A DNA stretch of 48,532 nucleotides from positions 2,648-51,179 of the forward strand of contig NZ_BMPI01000074.1 in the NCBI RefSeq assembly GCF_014647515.1, given 5' to 3'. Positions within the stretch are counted from its first letter, which is position 1; the number at the start of each line of letters is the position of its first letter. The stretch is from Dactylosporangium sucinum. GTDB taxonomy: Bacteria > Actinomycetota > Actinomycetes > Mycobacteriales > Micromonosporaceae. The position numbers were made by a program, and so were the translations under genes. The notes beneath the pieces are model-generated. The model was not told where the DNA came from. It did no database searches and worked only from the letters and a program-made list of their open reading frames with translations. Shown here piece after piece: positions 1-7,578 of the stretch.

Positions 1-117
1 GCCCCGCCCCGCCCCGCTGCCCCGCCCCGCCCCGCCCTGTCCTGCCCCGTCCTGCCCCGTCCTGCCCTGTCCCGCCCTGCCCTGTCCCGCCCCGCCCCGT
101 CCTGCCTCGCCGCCCCC
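1..117. repeat. C-rich pentanucleotide tract
   Basis: The first ~117 bases are almost wholly built from CCCCG, CCTGT and CCTGC pentamers in tandem. One strand is nearly free of purines other than G. No gene fits it. Such tracts expand and contract by slippage and are error-prone to sequence, so the exact copy number is doubtful. Confidence 0.8.
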
Positions 118-135
118 GGCCCCGCCTGCTCTCCC

Positions 136-215
136 GCGTCGATCTTGGAGTTGTGGTGCCAGGACACTCCGTAAATGTCCGGGTTTGTCAACCACCACAA
201 CTCCAAGATCGACGC
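136..215. repeat. Large palindromic repeat, copy 1
   Basis: Two perfect 22-bp arms (136-157 and 194-215) flank a 36-nt centre. The arm core reads GTCGATCTTGGAGTTGTGGT. The centre holds a smaller stem, GGACA (162-166) with TGTCC (176-180), giving a two-tier hairpin. A second copy lies at 17131-17208 with a different centre and one compensated arm position. It is intergenic and looks like a dispersed REP-like or miniature mobile repeat. It is unlikely to be a simple terminator, because the arms are much longer than needed and conserved in sequence. Confidence 0.85.
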
Positions 216-320
216 ACGGTTGGCAGGGGGCCGTGGCGAGCCCTGGCGGGCAACGCGGCGGTGGGCGGCGTGGCGGTGGCCGACGCGGCGGCGGTTGGCG
301 GGGGCCGCGGCGGGCGGAGC

Positions 321-605
321 GCAACGTGTGCCCGTGCGTGGTCCGCAAGGTGCGCCCGTGGGCGGTCCGCAAGGTGCTCCCGCGGGCGGTCCGCAGCGTG
401 CGCCCGTGGGCCCGCAGCGTGCGCCCGTGGGTGGTCGGCGGCGTGCGCCCGTGGGCGGTCCGCGGCGTGCGCCTGCGGGTGGTCCGCGGCGTGCGCCTGC
501 GGGTGGTCCGCGGCGTGCGCCTGCGGGTGGGGTGCAACGTGTGCCCGCGGGTGGGGCGCAACGTGTGCCCGCGGGTGGGGCGCAACGTGTGCCCGCGGGT
601 GGGGC
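321..605. repeat. 24-bp minisatellite, 12 units
   Basis: There are twelve head-to-tail units, eleven of 24 bp and one of 21 bp (393-413). A typical unit begins GCGGCGTGCGCCTGCGGGTG. Units fall into blocks: GCAACGTGTG-type at 534-605, GCGGCGTGCG-type at 438-533 and more mixed units before. The last three units are identical, as expected of recent duplication. The array ends five bases from the stop codon of the hydrolase gene on the minus strand. Because the period is a multiple of three, all frames stay open, so the open frames over it are not evidence of genes. Confidence 0.85.
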
Positions 606-609
606 GCGG

Positions 610-1377
610 TCAGGGTGCGCCGAGGAACTCCAGCAGCGCCGGGATGTAGGCCGGGGACCGCAGCGCCGTGAGGTGGTCGCCCGCGACCGCCCTCCAGCGT
701 GCGCCCGGGATCGCGGCCGCCAGGACCTCCGGGCGGGCCGCCAGAGCGTCGTCCGAGCCGACCAGGACCAGCGTCGGAGCCGTGATCTTGTCGAGGCCGA
801 TGGGTGACTCATGGGCCGCGCCCACCTGGGCCGCCAGCGCCACCCGGTCCGCGCCCACAGCGTCGGCCAGCTGCCGGAACGCCTTCGCCGGGGACGCCTC
901 GACGGCGGACGGTGACTCGGTCAGCAGCACCGCCGTCACCTCCGGCGGCGGCATCGCCCGGGTGTCCAGGCCACCCAGCTCCGCCACGGCCGCGCCGACG
1001 CCCGACAGCACCAGGCGCCGCACGCGGGTCGAGGACACGGCGAAGATGGCCGAGACGACCGCGCCCATCGAGTACCCCACCAGGTCGGCCCGCTCGACGC
1101 CGAGGTGGTCCAGCAGCGCGGCCAGGTCGCGGGCCATCGTCGCCTCGCCGTAGGCGGCCGGGTCGTGCGGCTTGCCGGACGCGCCGTGGCCGCGGGCGTC
1201 CGGGGCGATCACCCGGCGGCCGGCGGTGACCAGGGCGTCCACCACGCCCGGGGCGACGAAGTTCGCCGTCGCGTCGACGATGAACCCGTGGTGCAGCACG
1301 ATCGGCGGCAGGTCACCGGGAGGGCCCCAGACCTGGTAGGCGATGAGAACGCCGTCGAACGACGAGAACCTCTCCAT
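610..1377 (-). CDS. Alpha/beta-fold hydrolase
   Basis: This 255-residue protein is a cytoplasmic alpha/beta hydrolase. The oxyanion-loop motif HHGF is at 29-32 and the nucleophile elbow GYSMG places the catalytic serine at 103. An acid follows strand 7 in VGSDD (209-210) and the histidine is H235 in AGDH, so the triad is complete. There is no signal peptide. Length and motif order suit small esterases or ester/lactone hydrolases; the substrate cannot be read. It is transcribed away from the acyl-CoA dehydrogenase across a 98-bp gap, so a role in lipid or acyl metabolism is possible but is only inference. The minisatellite begins directly after its stop. Confidence 0.88.
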   Translation of the reverse strand: MERFSSFDGVLIAYQVWGPPGDLPPIVLHHGFIVDATANFVAPGVVDALVTAGRRVIAPDARGHGASGKPHDPAAYGEATMARDLAALLDHLGVERADLVGYSMGAVVSAIFAVSSTRVRRLVLSGVGAAVAELGGLDTRAMPPPEVTAVLLTESPSAVEASPAKAFRQLADAVGADRVALAAQVGAAHESPIGLDKITAPTLVLVGSDDALAARPEVLAAAIPGARWRAVAGDHLTALRSPAYIPALLEFLGAP

Positions 1378-1475
1378 GCCGGCGAAGATTAGTGCAGTCG
1401 GAGTGCAAATTGAAGCTGGCGCGCTAAAACTTCCAGCGTTAGTTTGGAGGGGTTCCGACAGCAGGAGAGGCGACG

Positions 1476-2648
1476 ATGGATTTCTCGCTCAGCGAGGAGG
1501 AGAAGGCGATCCGGGACACCGCCCGCGCCTTCATCCAGAAGGAGGTCCAGCCGCTGGAGCAGGAGGTGCTGCGCCGCGAGCGCGAGCACCGGCCCGGCCT
1601 GGACCGCAGCGAGCTGCGGGAGCTGCAGCTCAAGGCGAAGCAGTTCGGCTTCTGGGGGCTGTCCACCCCCGAGGAGTACGGCGGGATGGACCTCCCCGCC
1701 GTACTGCAGTCGCTGATCTGGACCGAGGTCGGGCGCTCGTTCGTGCCGTTCCGCTTCGGCGGCGAGGCCGACAACATCCTCTACTTCGCCAACGAGGCGC
1801 AGCGCCAGGAGTACCTCATCCCCACCATCGAGGGCGAGCGCGTCTCCTGCTTCGCGATCACCGAGCCAGGGGCCGGCTCCGACGCGGCCAACATCTCCTT
1901 CGCCGCCCGCCGCGACGGCGACGACTGGCTCCTGACGGGCGAGAAGACGTTCATCACCAACGGCAACGACGCCGACTTCACGATCGTCATCGCCGTCACC
2001 GACAAGGACAGGGACGTCCGCAAGGGCGGCGCGACCGCGTTCCTCGTCGACCGCGCGATGGGCTGGCACTCCGAGTTCATCCAGACCATGGGCGAGGGCG
2101 GCCCCGCCTCGCTGATCTTCGACGACGTGCGGGTCCCGTCGCGCAACATCCTCGGCGAGGTCGGCCAGGGCTTCGAGCTCGCCATGCGGTGGATCGGCAA
2201 AGGGCGGTACATCATCCCCTCCCACGCCCTCGGCATCGCCGAACGCGCCCTGAAGATGGCGCTCGAGCACGCCACCACCCGGCACACGTTCGGCCGCCCG
2301 ATCGGCGACAACCAGGCCATCCAGTGGATGATCGCCGACTCGGAGGTCGAGCTGGAGGCGGCCCGCTGGCTGGTGCTGCGCGCCGCGTGGACCGTCGACC
2401 AGGGGCAGGACCCGCGGCACGCGTCGTCGATGGCGAAACTCTACGGCGCCGCCATGGTCAACCACGTCGTGGACCGCGTCATGCAGATCCACGGCGGCAT
2501 GGGGTACACCCGCGAACTGCCGATCGAGCGCTGGTACCGCCAGGTCCGCCTCCTGCGCATCTTCGAGGGTACCGACGAGATGCAGCGGCTCATCATCGCC
2601 CGCGACCTGCTGCGCGGCTACACCCAGATCGGCGGTCACCTCGCATGA
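1476..2648 (+). CDS. Acyl-CoA dehydrogenase
   Basis: This 390-residue FAD enzyme oxidises the alpha-beta bond of an acyl-CoA thioester. The family flavin-binding motif appears as FAITEPGAGSD near residues 127-137. The carboxy-terminal signature has FEGTDEMQRLIIARD, whose E364 matches the catalytic glutamate of medium-chain dehydrogenases. Length is typical. The ATG has an AGGAG ribosome site just upstream at about 1463-1467. The stop overlaps the start of the downstream acyl-CoA ligase (ATGA), so the two are co-translated and probably act in one pathway, the ligase making the CoA ester that this enzyme oxidises. The acyl chain is unknown. Confidence 0.93.
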   Translation: MDFSLSEEEKAIRDTARAFIQKEVQPLEQEVLRREREHRPGLDRSELRELQLKAKQFGFWGLSTPEEYGGMDLPAVLQSLIWTEVGRSFVPFRFGGEADNILYFANEAQRQEYLIPTIEGERVSCFAITEPGAGSDAANISFAARRDGDDWLLTGEKTFITNGNDADFTIVIAVTDKDRDVRKGGATAFLVDRAMGWHSEFIQTMGEGGPASLIFDDVRVPSRNILGEVGQGFELAMRWIGKGRYIIPSHALGIAERALKMALEHATTRHTFGRPIGDNQAIQWMIADSEVELEAARWLVLRAAWTVDQGQDPRHASSMAKLYGAAMVNHVVDRVMQIHGGMGYTRELPIERWYRQVRLLRIFEGTDEMQRLIIARDLLRGYTQIGGHLA

Positions 2649-4147
2649 GCGCCACGCTGTCGCTGGCGGCGATCCTCGCCGAGTCCGCCCGCCGCTACCC
2701 GGCGAAGGTCGCGGTCGTCGACGGCCCGCAGCGGGTCACCTACGCCGAGCTGTGGCGGTCGGCGCTGACGGTCGCCGCCGCGCTGCGCGAGCAGGGGGTG
2801 CACCCGGGCGACCGGGTCGCGCTGCAATGCCCCAACGTCGTCGATTTTCCCCGGGTGTACTACGGGATCGTCGCGCTGGGTGCCGTCGTCGTCCCCGTCC
2901 ACCTGCTGCTGACCGCGGACGAGGTGGCGTACGTGCTGCGCGACAGCGGCGCGACGGTGCTGGTCTGCCACCCCAGCCAGGCCGCGGTGGGCGCGCCGGC
3001 GGCGCGGGCGGCGGGCGTCGCGTTCGTCGAGCCGGCCGCGCTGCTCGGCGCCGAGCCGCTGCGCTCCTACGTCTCCCGCGCGCCCGACGACCCGGCCGTG
3101 GTGCTCTACACCAGCGGTACCACGGGGCAGCCGAAGGGTGCCGTCCTCACCCATCTCAACCTGGTGCTCAACGCGACCGTCAACGTGTTCGACGCCAACG
3201 ACGCCCGCTCCACCGACGTGGTCCTCGGCTGCCTCCCGCTGTTCCACACGTTCGGCCAGACCGTGGGCATGAACGGCACGTTCCGGCTGGGCGCGACGCT
3301 CGTGATGCTGGCCCGCTTCACCGGCGAGGCCGCCCTCGAGGTCATGCTGCGCGAGCAGGTGGATGTGTTCCACGGCGTGCCGACGATGTACGTCGCCCTG
3401 GTCGCCGCCGCCGAGGGCCGCACCGAGCTGCCCCGCCTGCGCCTGGCCATCTCCGGCGGCGCCTCCCTCCCGGTGGCGGTCCTGGAGCGCTTCGACGCGG
3501 CCTACCGGACGTCGATCTTCGAGGGCTACGGCCTCTCGGAGACGTCCCCGACGGCCACCACGAACCAGCCCCACTTCGGCACCCGCGCCGGCACCGTCGG
3601 CCACCCGGTCTGGGGCGTCGAGGTGGAGATCGCCCGCGCCGAGATCGACGACACGATCGAGCTGCTGGGCCCGGGCGAGCTGGGCGAGATCGTGATCCGC
3701 GGCCACAACGTCTTCGCCGGCTACCTGGGCCGCCCGCAGGACACGGCCCTCGCCGTCGTCGACGGCTGGTTCCGCTCCGGCGACCTGGGCACCAAGGACG
3801 CCGACGGCTTCCTCACGGTGGTGGACCGCAAGAAGGACATCGTGATCCGCGGCGGCTTCAACGTGTACCCGCGCGAGGTGGAGGAGGCCCTGGCCCGCCA
3901 CCCCGGCGTGGTCCAGGTGGCCGTGATCGGCGTCCCCGACGAGGTGCACGGCGAGGAGATCTGCGCCGTGGTGGTCCCCGACCCGCAGGCGGCACCGACC
4001 GAGACGGCCCTGATCGAGTGGTCCAGGGAGCGGCTGGGCAAGCACAAGTACCCGCGCCGCGTCCGCTTCGTCGATGAGCTCCCGCTGGGCCCGAGCCACA
4101 AGGTCCTCAAGCGCGAACTCCGCCGCCGCATCACCGGGGAGGCCTGA
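2645..4147 (+). CDS. Acyl-CoA synthetase (AMP-forming)
   Basis: This 500-residue ANL-superfamily ligase adenylates a carboxylic acid and transfers it to CoA. The phosphate-binding loop YTSGTTGQPKG spans 155-165. The motif GYGLSETSP lies in the middle, the hinge region WFRSGDLGTKDADGF follows, and VDRKKDIVIRGGFNVYP introduces the mobile C-domain. The catalytic lysine is K486 in PSHKVLKREL; most relatives have a glycine before this lysine, here a histidine. The start overlaps the stop of the acyl-CoA dehydrogenase. It resembles FadD-type fatty acid or aromatic acid ligases; the substrate is not predictable. Confidence 0.92.
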   Translation: MSATLSLAAILAESARRYPAKVAVVDGPQRVTYAELWRSALTVAAALREQGVHPGDRVALQCPNVVDFPRVYYGIVALGAVVVPVHLLLTADEVAYVLRDSGATVLVCHPSQAAVGAPAARAAGVAFVEPAALLGAEPLRSYVSRAPDDPAVVLYTSGTTGQPKGAVLTHLNLVLNATVNVFDANDARSTDVVLGCLPLFHTFGQTVGMNGTFRLGATLVMLARFTGEAALEVMLREQVDVFHGVPTMYVALVAAAEGRTELPRLRLAISGGASLPVAVLERFDAAYRTSIFEGYGLSETSPTATTNQPHFGTRAGTVGHPVWGVEVEIARAEIDDTIELLGPGELGEIVIRGHNVFAGYLGRPQDTALAVVDGWFRSGDLGTKDADGFLTVVDRKKDIVIRGGFNVYPREVEEALARHPGVVQVAVIGVPDEVHGEEICAVVVPDPQAAPTETALIEWSRERLGKHKYPRRVRFVDELPLGPSHKVLKRELRRRITGEA

Positions 4148-4212
4148 CCCTGGACGGCGCGCGACCGGCGGCAAACCCGCGGCGCGCGGGAAGTGGGCCT
4201 AAGGTGGGGCGG

Positions 4213-4692
4213 GTGACGGAACCGCTGATCCGGCCCGCCCGCTCCGCCGACGCGGCCGAGGTCGCCGCCATCTGGGAGTCCGGGTGGCGCGACGGCCACC
4301 TCGGCAACGTGCCCGACGCGCTCGTCGCGGCCCGCTCCCACGACTCCTTCCGGACGCGCGCCGGCAAGCGGGTGCCCGACACCACCGTCGCCGACGTCGG
4401 TGGTGTGGTGGCCGGGTTCGTGATGGTCGTCGGCGACGAGGTGGAGCAGGTGTACGTCGGGGGCGCCCACCGCGGCACCGGGATCGCCGCCGTCCTGCTC
4501 GCCGCGGCCGAGCGGCTGGTCGCCGCGAACGGGTTCGGCACGGCCTGGCTGGCGGTCGTGCCCGGCAACGCCCGCGCCCGGCGGTTCTACGAGCGGTGCG
4601 GCTGGAGCGACGCCGGGCCGTTCGACAACCCGGTCCCGCACGCGGGTCAGATCATCGCGGTGCCGTGCCGGCGGTACGAGAAGCGCGTCTGA
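4213..4692 (+). CDS. GNAT-family N-acetyltransferase
   Basis: This small enzyme (159 residues from the GTG at 4213) belongs to the acetyl-CoA-dependent GNAT fold. It opens with the usual first strand (LIRPARSADAAEVAAIWESGW). The acetyl-CoA loop is VGGAHRGTGIAAVLL, and a late NARARRFYERCGW segment is the common alpha-4/beta-7 motif. The acceptor is unknown. A second GTG at 4204 is in frame with a more distant GGGAAG; the choice is not decided by the sequence. It lies 65 bases after the acyl-CoA ligase and just before the SigE-type sigma gene, with no clear functional link to either. Confidence 0.85.
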   Translation: MTEPLIRPARSADAAEVAAIWESGWRDGHLGNVPDALVAARSHDSFRTRAGKRVPDTTVADVGGVVAGFVMVVGDEVEQVYVGGAHRGTGIAAVLLAAAERLVAANGFGTAWLAVVPGNARARRFYERCGWSDAGPFDNPVPHAGQIIAVPCRRYEKRV

Positions 4693-4728
4693 ACCGGCGC
4701 CCTTGAGCGTTTTCCCGCGGTCCGGAGT

Positions 4729-5220
4729 ATGTGGTGCGTGGGAAGTCGAACGGATGCCGAGTTCAGCGAGTACTTCGCCGGGCGGGTCGGCGGGTTGCGG
4801 CGGGTCGCGTACGCGCTGTGCGGTGACTGGCACACCGCCGACGACCTCGTGCAGACGACCTTCGTCAAGGTGTACCAGCACTGGCGGCGCACGCGGCCCG
4901 AGTCCCTCGACGCCTACACGCGGCGGATCCTCGTCAACGCGTTCCTGTCGCACCGGCGGGACCGCCGCCGGGAGACCGTGGTGGCCGAGCCGCCCGACGC
5001 GGCCGTCGACGCCGCCGAGCCCGGCGGGCACGAGGGGCTCGGCCGGGCGTTGCAGGCGCTGCCGGCACGGCAGCGGGCCGTCGTCGTCCTGCGCCACCTC
5101 GAGGACCTGTCCGTGGCCGAGGTCGCCGAGCTGCTCGGCATGGCCGAGGGCACCGTCCGCAGCCAGACCGCCCGGGCCGTCGACGCGCTGCGCCGCACCC
5201 TGGCACCGACGAAGGAGTGA
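4729..5220 (+). CDS. SigE-family ECF sigma factor
   Basis: This 163-residue sigma factor has region 2 (FSEYFAGRVGGLRRVAYALCG, then DWHTADDLVQTTFVKVYQHW) and region 4 (LPARQRAVVVLRHLEDLSV, then EVAELLGMAEGTVRSQTARAVDALRR). The pattern is that of the actinobacterial sigma-E family, which directs RNA polymerase to stress or envelope promoters. The ATG at 4729 has no strong ribosome site; the GTG at 4738 is an alternative. The stop is five bases before the ATG of a membrane protein that is its likely partner. Its own promoter motif is not recognisable. Confidence 0.9.
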   Translation: MWCVGSRTDAEFSEYFAGRVGGLRRVAYALCGDWHTADDLVQTTFVKVYQHWRRTRPESLDAYTRRILVNAFLSHRRDRRRETVVAEPPDAAVDAAEPGGHEGLGRALQALPARQRAVVVLRHLEDLSVAEVAELLGMAEGTVRSQTARAVDALRRTLAPTKE

Positions 5221-5225
5221 ACGCC

Positions 5226-5987
5226 ATGGATCTCGGCACCGCGCTGCGGGAGTACACCGACGGCGGGCCGCCGACCCGCCTCACCTCGGCCGGTGTGCTC
5301 GCCGCCGGCCACCGCGCCCGCCACCGGCGCCGGATGGTCCTCGCGGCCGGCACCGTCGCCGCCGTGACGGTGACCGGAGCCCTGGTCGTGGCCATCCCCG
5401 GCGACCCGCCGCCGGTGCGGCCGTCCGGGCCCGGCTGGACCGCCCTCGACCCGCAGCGGTTCTGCGCGAGCGACGACCGGGCCGACCGGTTCACCTGCTC
5501 CCTGCAGACCGCGGTGTCGCGGCGCCTGCCGGGCGCGACCTTCCGCCGCAATCCCGCCGCGGCGGCCGGGCCGCTCGAGGTGTACCGCGACGGCGACCGC
5601 TGGACCGCGTCCGCGCTGGTCGCCGACGAGCACGGCATCGGCGCGATCGGCTTCGGCATCTCCCCGGCCGCGGGTCCCGGCGACGTCAAGGAGCAGCTGT
5701 GCGAGCCGCCGGTGTGCAGCGAGCGCACCGGCCCGCACGGCGAGCCGGTGACCGTCCTGCACGTCGGCGGCCGGCGCAGCTACCAGAACCAGCTGATCAA
5801 CGTGCGGATGTACGCGGCCGGCACCCAGCTCTTCGCCAGCGCCACGAACGCGACCTTCGGCGCGACCGCGCAGCCCGGCGAGGCCCAGGTACTGGAGCAG
5901 CAGGAGGTGACCCGGCCCGACGTGCCGCTGACGGTCGACGACCTCGTGGCGATCCTCGCCGTGCCGGACCTCCTGCTCACCTCCTGA
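5226..5987 (+). CDS. Single-pass membrane protein, sigma partner
   Basis: This 253-residue protein has a short cytoplasmic N-terminus (about 35 residues), a basic stretch (RARHRRR) and one membrane helix (MVLAAGTVAAVTVTGALVVAI), followed by an extracytoplasmic domain with four cysteines in two nearby pairs (about 81-92 and 160-165). I do not recognise the outer domain. Position directly after the sigma gene suggests a membrane anti-sigma or signal-sensing protein, by analogy with sigma-E family pairs; no zinc-binding anti-sigma motif is visible. AAGGAG eight bases ahead of 5226 favours this ATG over the GTG at 5217 that overlaps the sigma stop. Confidence 0.75.
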   Translation: MDLGTALREYTDGGPPTRLTSAGVLAAGHRARHRRRMVLAAGTVAAVTVTGALVVAIPGDPPPVRPSGPGWTALDPQRFCASDDRADRFTCSLQTAVSRRLPGATFRRNPAAAAGPLEVYRDGDRWTASALVADEHGIGAIGFGISPAAGPGDVKEQLCEPPVCSERTGPHGEPVTVLHVGGRRSYQNQLINVRMYAAGTQLFASATNATFGATAQPGEAQVLEQQEVTRPDVPLTVDDLVAILAVPDLLLTS

Positions 5988-5993
5988 GCGTCA

Positions 5994-6014
5994 GGGCGGG
6001 AGGTCGTGCCGCCC
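5994..6014. terminator. Hairpin between convergent genes
   Basis: GGGCGG (5994-5999) pairs with CCGCCC (6009-6014) around a nine-base loop, seven bases after the stop of the membrane protein gene. There is no U-tract, which is common in high-GC actinobacteria. It lies in the 172-bp gap between convergent genes, in which I see nothing else. Confidence 0.35.
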
Positions 6015-6159
6015 GCGTCGTCGGACGGGCCGGTCGAGGGCGCCCCGGCGGCCGTCGAGAAGCGCCGCTGCATCGTCGTCGCCGACACAGCGGTCAGGCG
6101 GGCAGGCAGCAGCGGGGCGGGCCGGACGGCCCACCCCGCATGCCCCGTACCTTCGTCGC

Positions 6160-7455
6160 CTACGCCGCCTCGGCGAGCTCGGCCGGCTCGGACCGGCCGG
6201 CCGGGTCGGTGTCGGGCAGCTCCCGCAGCAGCACCCGGTTGCGGGCGTGGTCCACGCTCAGCACCTCGACGTCGAGCTCCTCGTCGAGGTCGACGTGCCC
6301 GTTGTTCAGGTCCACGCGCAGGTCCGCCGTCATGTCGCGGGCCAGCAGCATCGCCGGGCGGGTGCCGGCGGCCAGCCGGACCAGGATGTAGCCGCCCCGT
6401 CCGTCGGCCTCCGGAACCGCCTTCACGACCCGCCCGGTGCCCCGCCAGCCCGGCGACACGAGGATCGGCACCGTGCCCTGCTGCGCGGGCCGGCCCACGA
6501 CCCGGTTGAGCCGCAGGCCGATCCGGCGCTGCTCGGCGTCCATCCGGGTGACGGTCACCTCGACCTCGGTGCCCGGCGCCGGCCCGCCGCCCTGGAACTG
6601 CTCCAGCGGGATCATGCCGTTGACGTCGAACTCGACGCGCGCGAAGGCGCCCACGCCGTCCACCACGTTGTGCACCGCGGTCCGCAGCGTCGTGCCGACC
6701 GGGTACCGGCTGGCCAGGATCGGCCAGGGGTTCGTCTCACCGCCGAGCAGCGTGTAGCGCATCTCGCTGCGCATCGGGTCGACGACGAACGCCCCGTCCA
6801 GCCGGTCGCCGACCTTGAACCGGCGGCTCATGTCCGTGATCAGCCGCGAGTAGTCCACGTCACCGACGCCCATGACGCCGCGGCGGCCGCTGTCGTCCTG
6901 GACCACGACGTACTCGCGGTCGATCGAGATGACCCGGGCCGGCGCCGAGTTGCGTCCGCCGCCCGGCATCGGCATCGGCGCCATCTCCTCGGCCGGCTCC
7001 TGGCTCAGCGCGCGGAGCTGGAGCGTCAGCTCGTTGCGCATGCGCATGATGTCGGCGTAGTTCGGGCTGTACGTGATGTAGCGGTACAGGCCGCGCACAT
7101 CGGTCGGGATGTCGTCCGCCCGCTGGGTCAGGATGACGATGCGCTTGCCCAGCAGCAGCGCCCAGCCGAACTCGAACGCCACGTTGACCGACTGCGCGCT
7201 GAAGTCGACGACGACGAACTCCGCCTGCTGCATCGTGCGCCAGACGGCGTCGAGGACGCCCTGCGGCCCGTAGATGCCGTCGACCCGCAGCGGGACCATC
7301 CCGCAGTCCTCGGCGACGGTCGGGACGCAGACGTCGCTGTAGAACGCGTCGAAGTCGAACGGCTCGACGCCGGGGGAGACGGTCTTCACGCCGTACGGCA
7401 TGGCGAAGAAGACGCGTCCGGGCTCGGGACCGATCGTCCGGAGCGGTTTGAACAT
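6160..7455 (-). CDS. Nucleoside-deoxyribosyltransferase/TIR-like domain with S1 repeats
   Basis: This 431-residue protein has two parts. Residues 13-130 resemble the nucleoside 2-deoxyribosyltransferase/TIR-like fold: an opening strand RVFFAMPY, then EFVVVDFSAQSVNVAFEFGW with E95 where relatives carry the catalytic glutamate (usual form NVxYELG), then GKRIVILTQRADDIPTDVRG. Residues ~171-412 contain three OB/S1-like segments, the clearest at 251-318 (VGAFARVEFDVNGMIPLEQF). The fusion suggests a nucleotide- or NAD-processing enzyme directed to RNA or ribosomes, which is inference. It is divergent from the CHAT gene across 123 bp. The ATG at 7455 is far from the GGAGGG site at 7475-7480; a TTG at 7464 has better spacing and may be the true start. 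Confidence 0.75.
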   Translation of the reverse strand: MFKPLRTIGPEPGRVFFAMPYGVKTVSPGVEPFDFDAFYSDVCVPTVAEDCGMVPLRVDGIYGPQGVLDAVWRTMQQAEFVVVDFSAQSVNVAFEFGWALLLGKRIVILTQRADDIPTDVRGLYRYITYSPNYADIMRMRNELTLQLRALSQEPAEEMAPMPMPGGGRNSAPARVISIDREYVVVQDDSGRRGVMGVGDVDYSRLITDMSRRFKVGDRLDGAFVVDPMRSEMRYTLLGGETNPWPILASRYPVGTTLRTAVHNVVDGVGAFARVEFDVNGMIPLEQFQGGGPAPGTEVEVTVTRMDAEQRRIGLRLNRVVGRPAQQGTVPILVSPGWRGTGRVVKAVPEADGRGGYILVRLAAGTRPAMLLARDMTADLRVDLNNGHVDLDEELDVEVLSVDHARNRVLLRELPDTDPAGRSEPAELAEAA

Positions 7456-7578
7456 CGCGCTCAATGTAGTGACTCCCTCCACCACTCTGCAGCGGCGGCC
7501 GATGTGCCGCGCGCCGGTGTTGCGGTATGAAGGACGTCGTAGGGTGGCAGAGCGTTTTGGGGGCAGCTTGGGGGGCGG

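Noticed and set aside
321..605. Tandem units considered as a CRISPR array
   Set aside because: Units are contiguous with no unique spacers, and there are no cas genes.
153..807. Several overlapping plus-strand open frames over the repeat array, encoding Arg/Gly/Val repeats
   Set aside because: All three frames stay open because the unit length is a multiple of three and the DNA is AT-poor; there is no ribosome site, and the frames run on antisense to the hydrolase.
1343..2644. Upstream extension of the acyl-CoA ligase frame to a 934-residue protein
   Set aside because: The extension runs through the acyl-CoA dehydrogenase in another frame and has low-complexity Arg/Gly/Pro composition; the ligase homology begins at the ATG at 2645.
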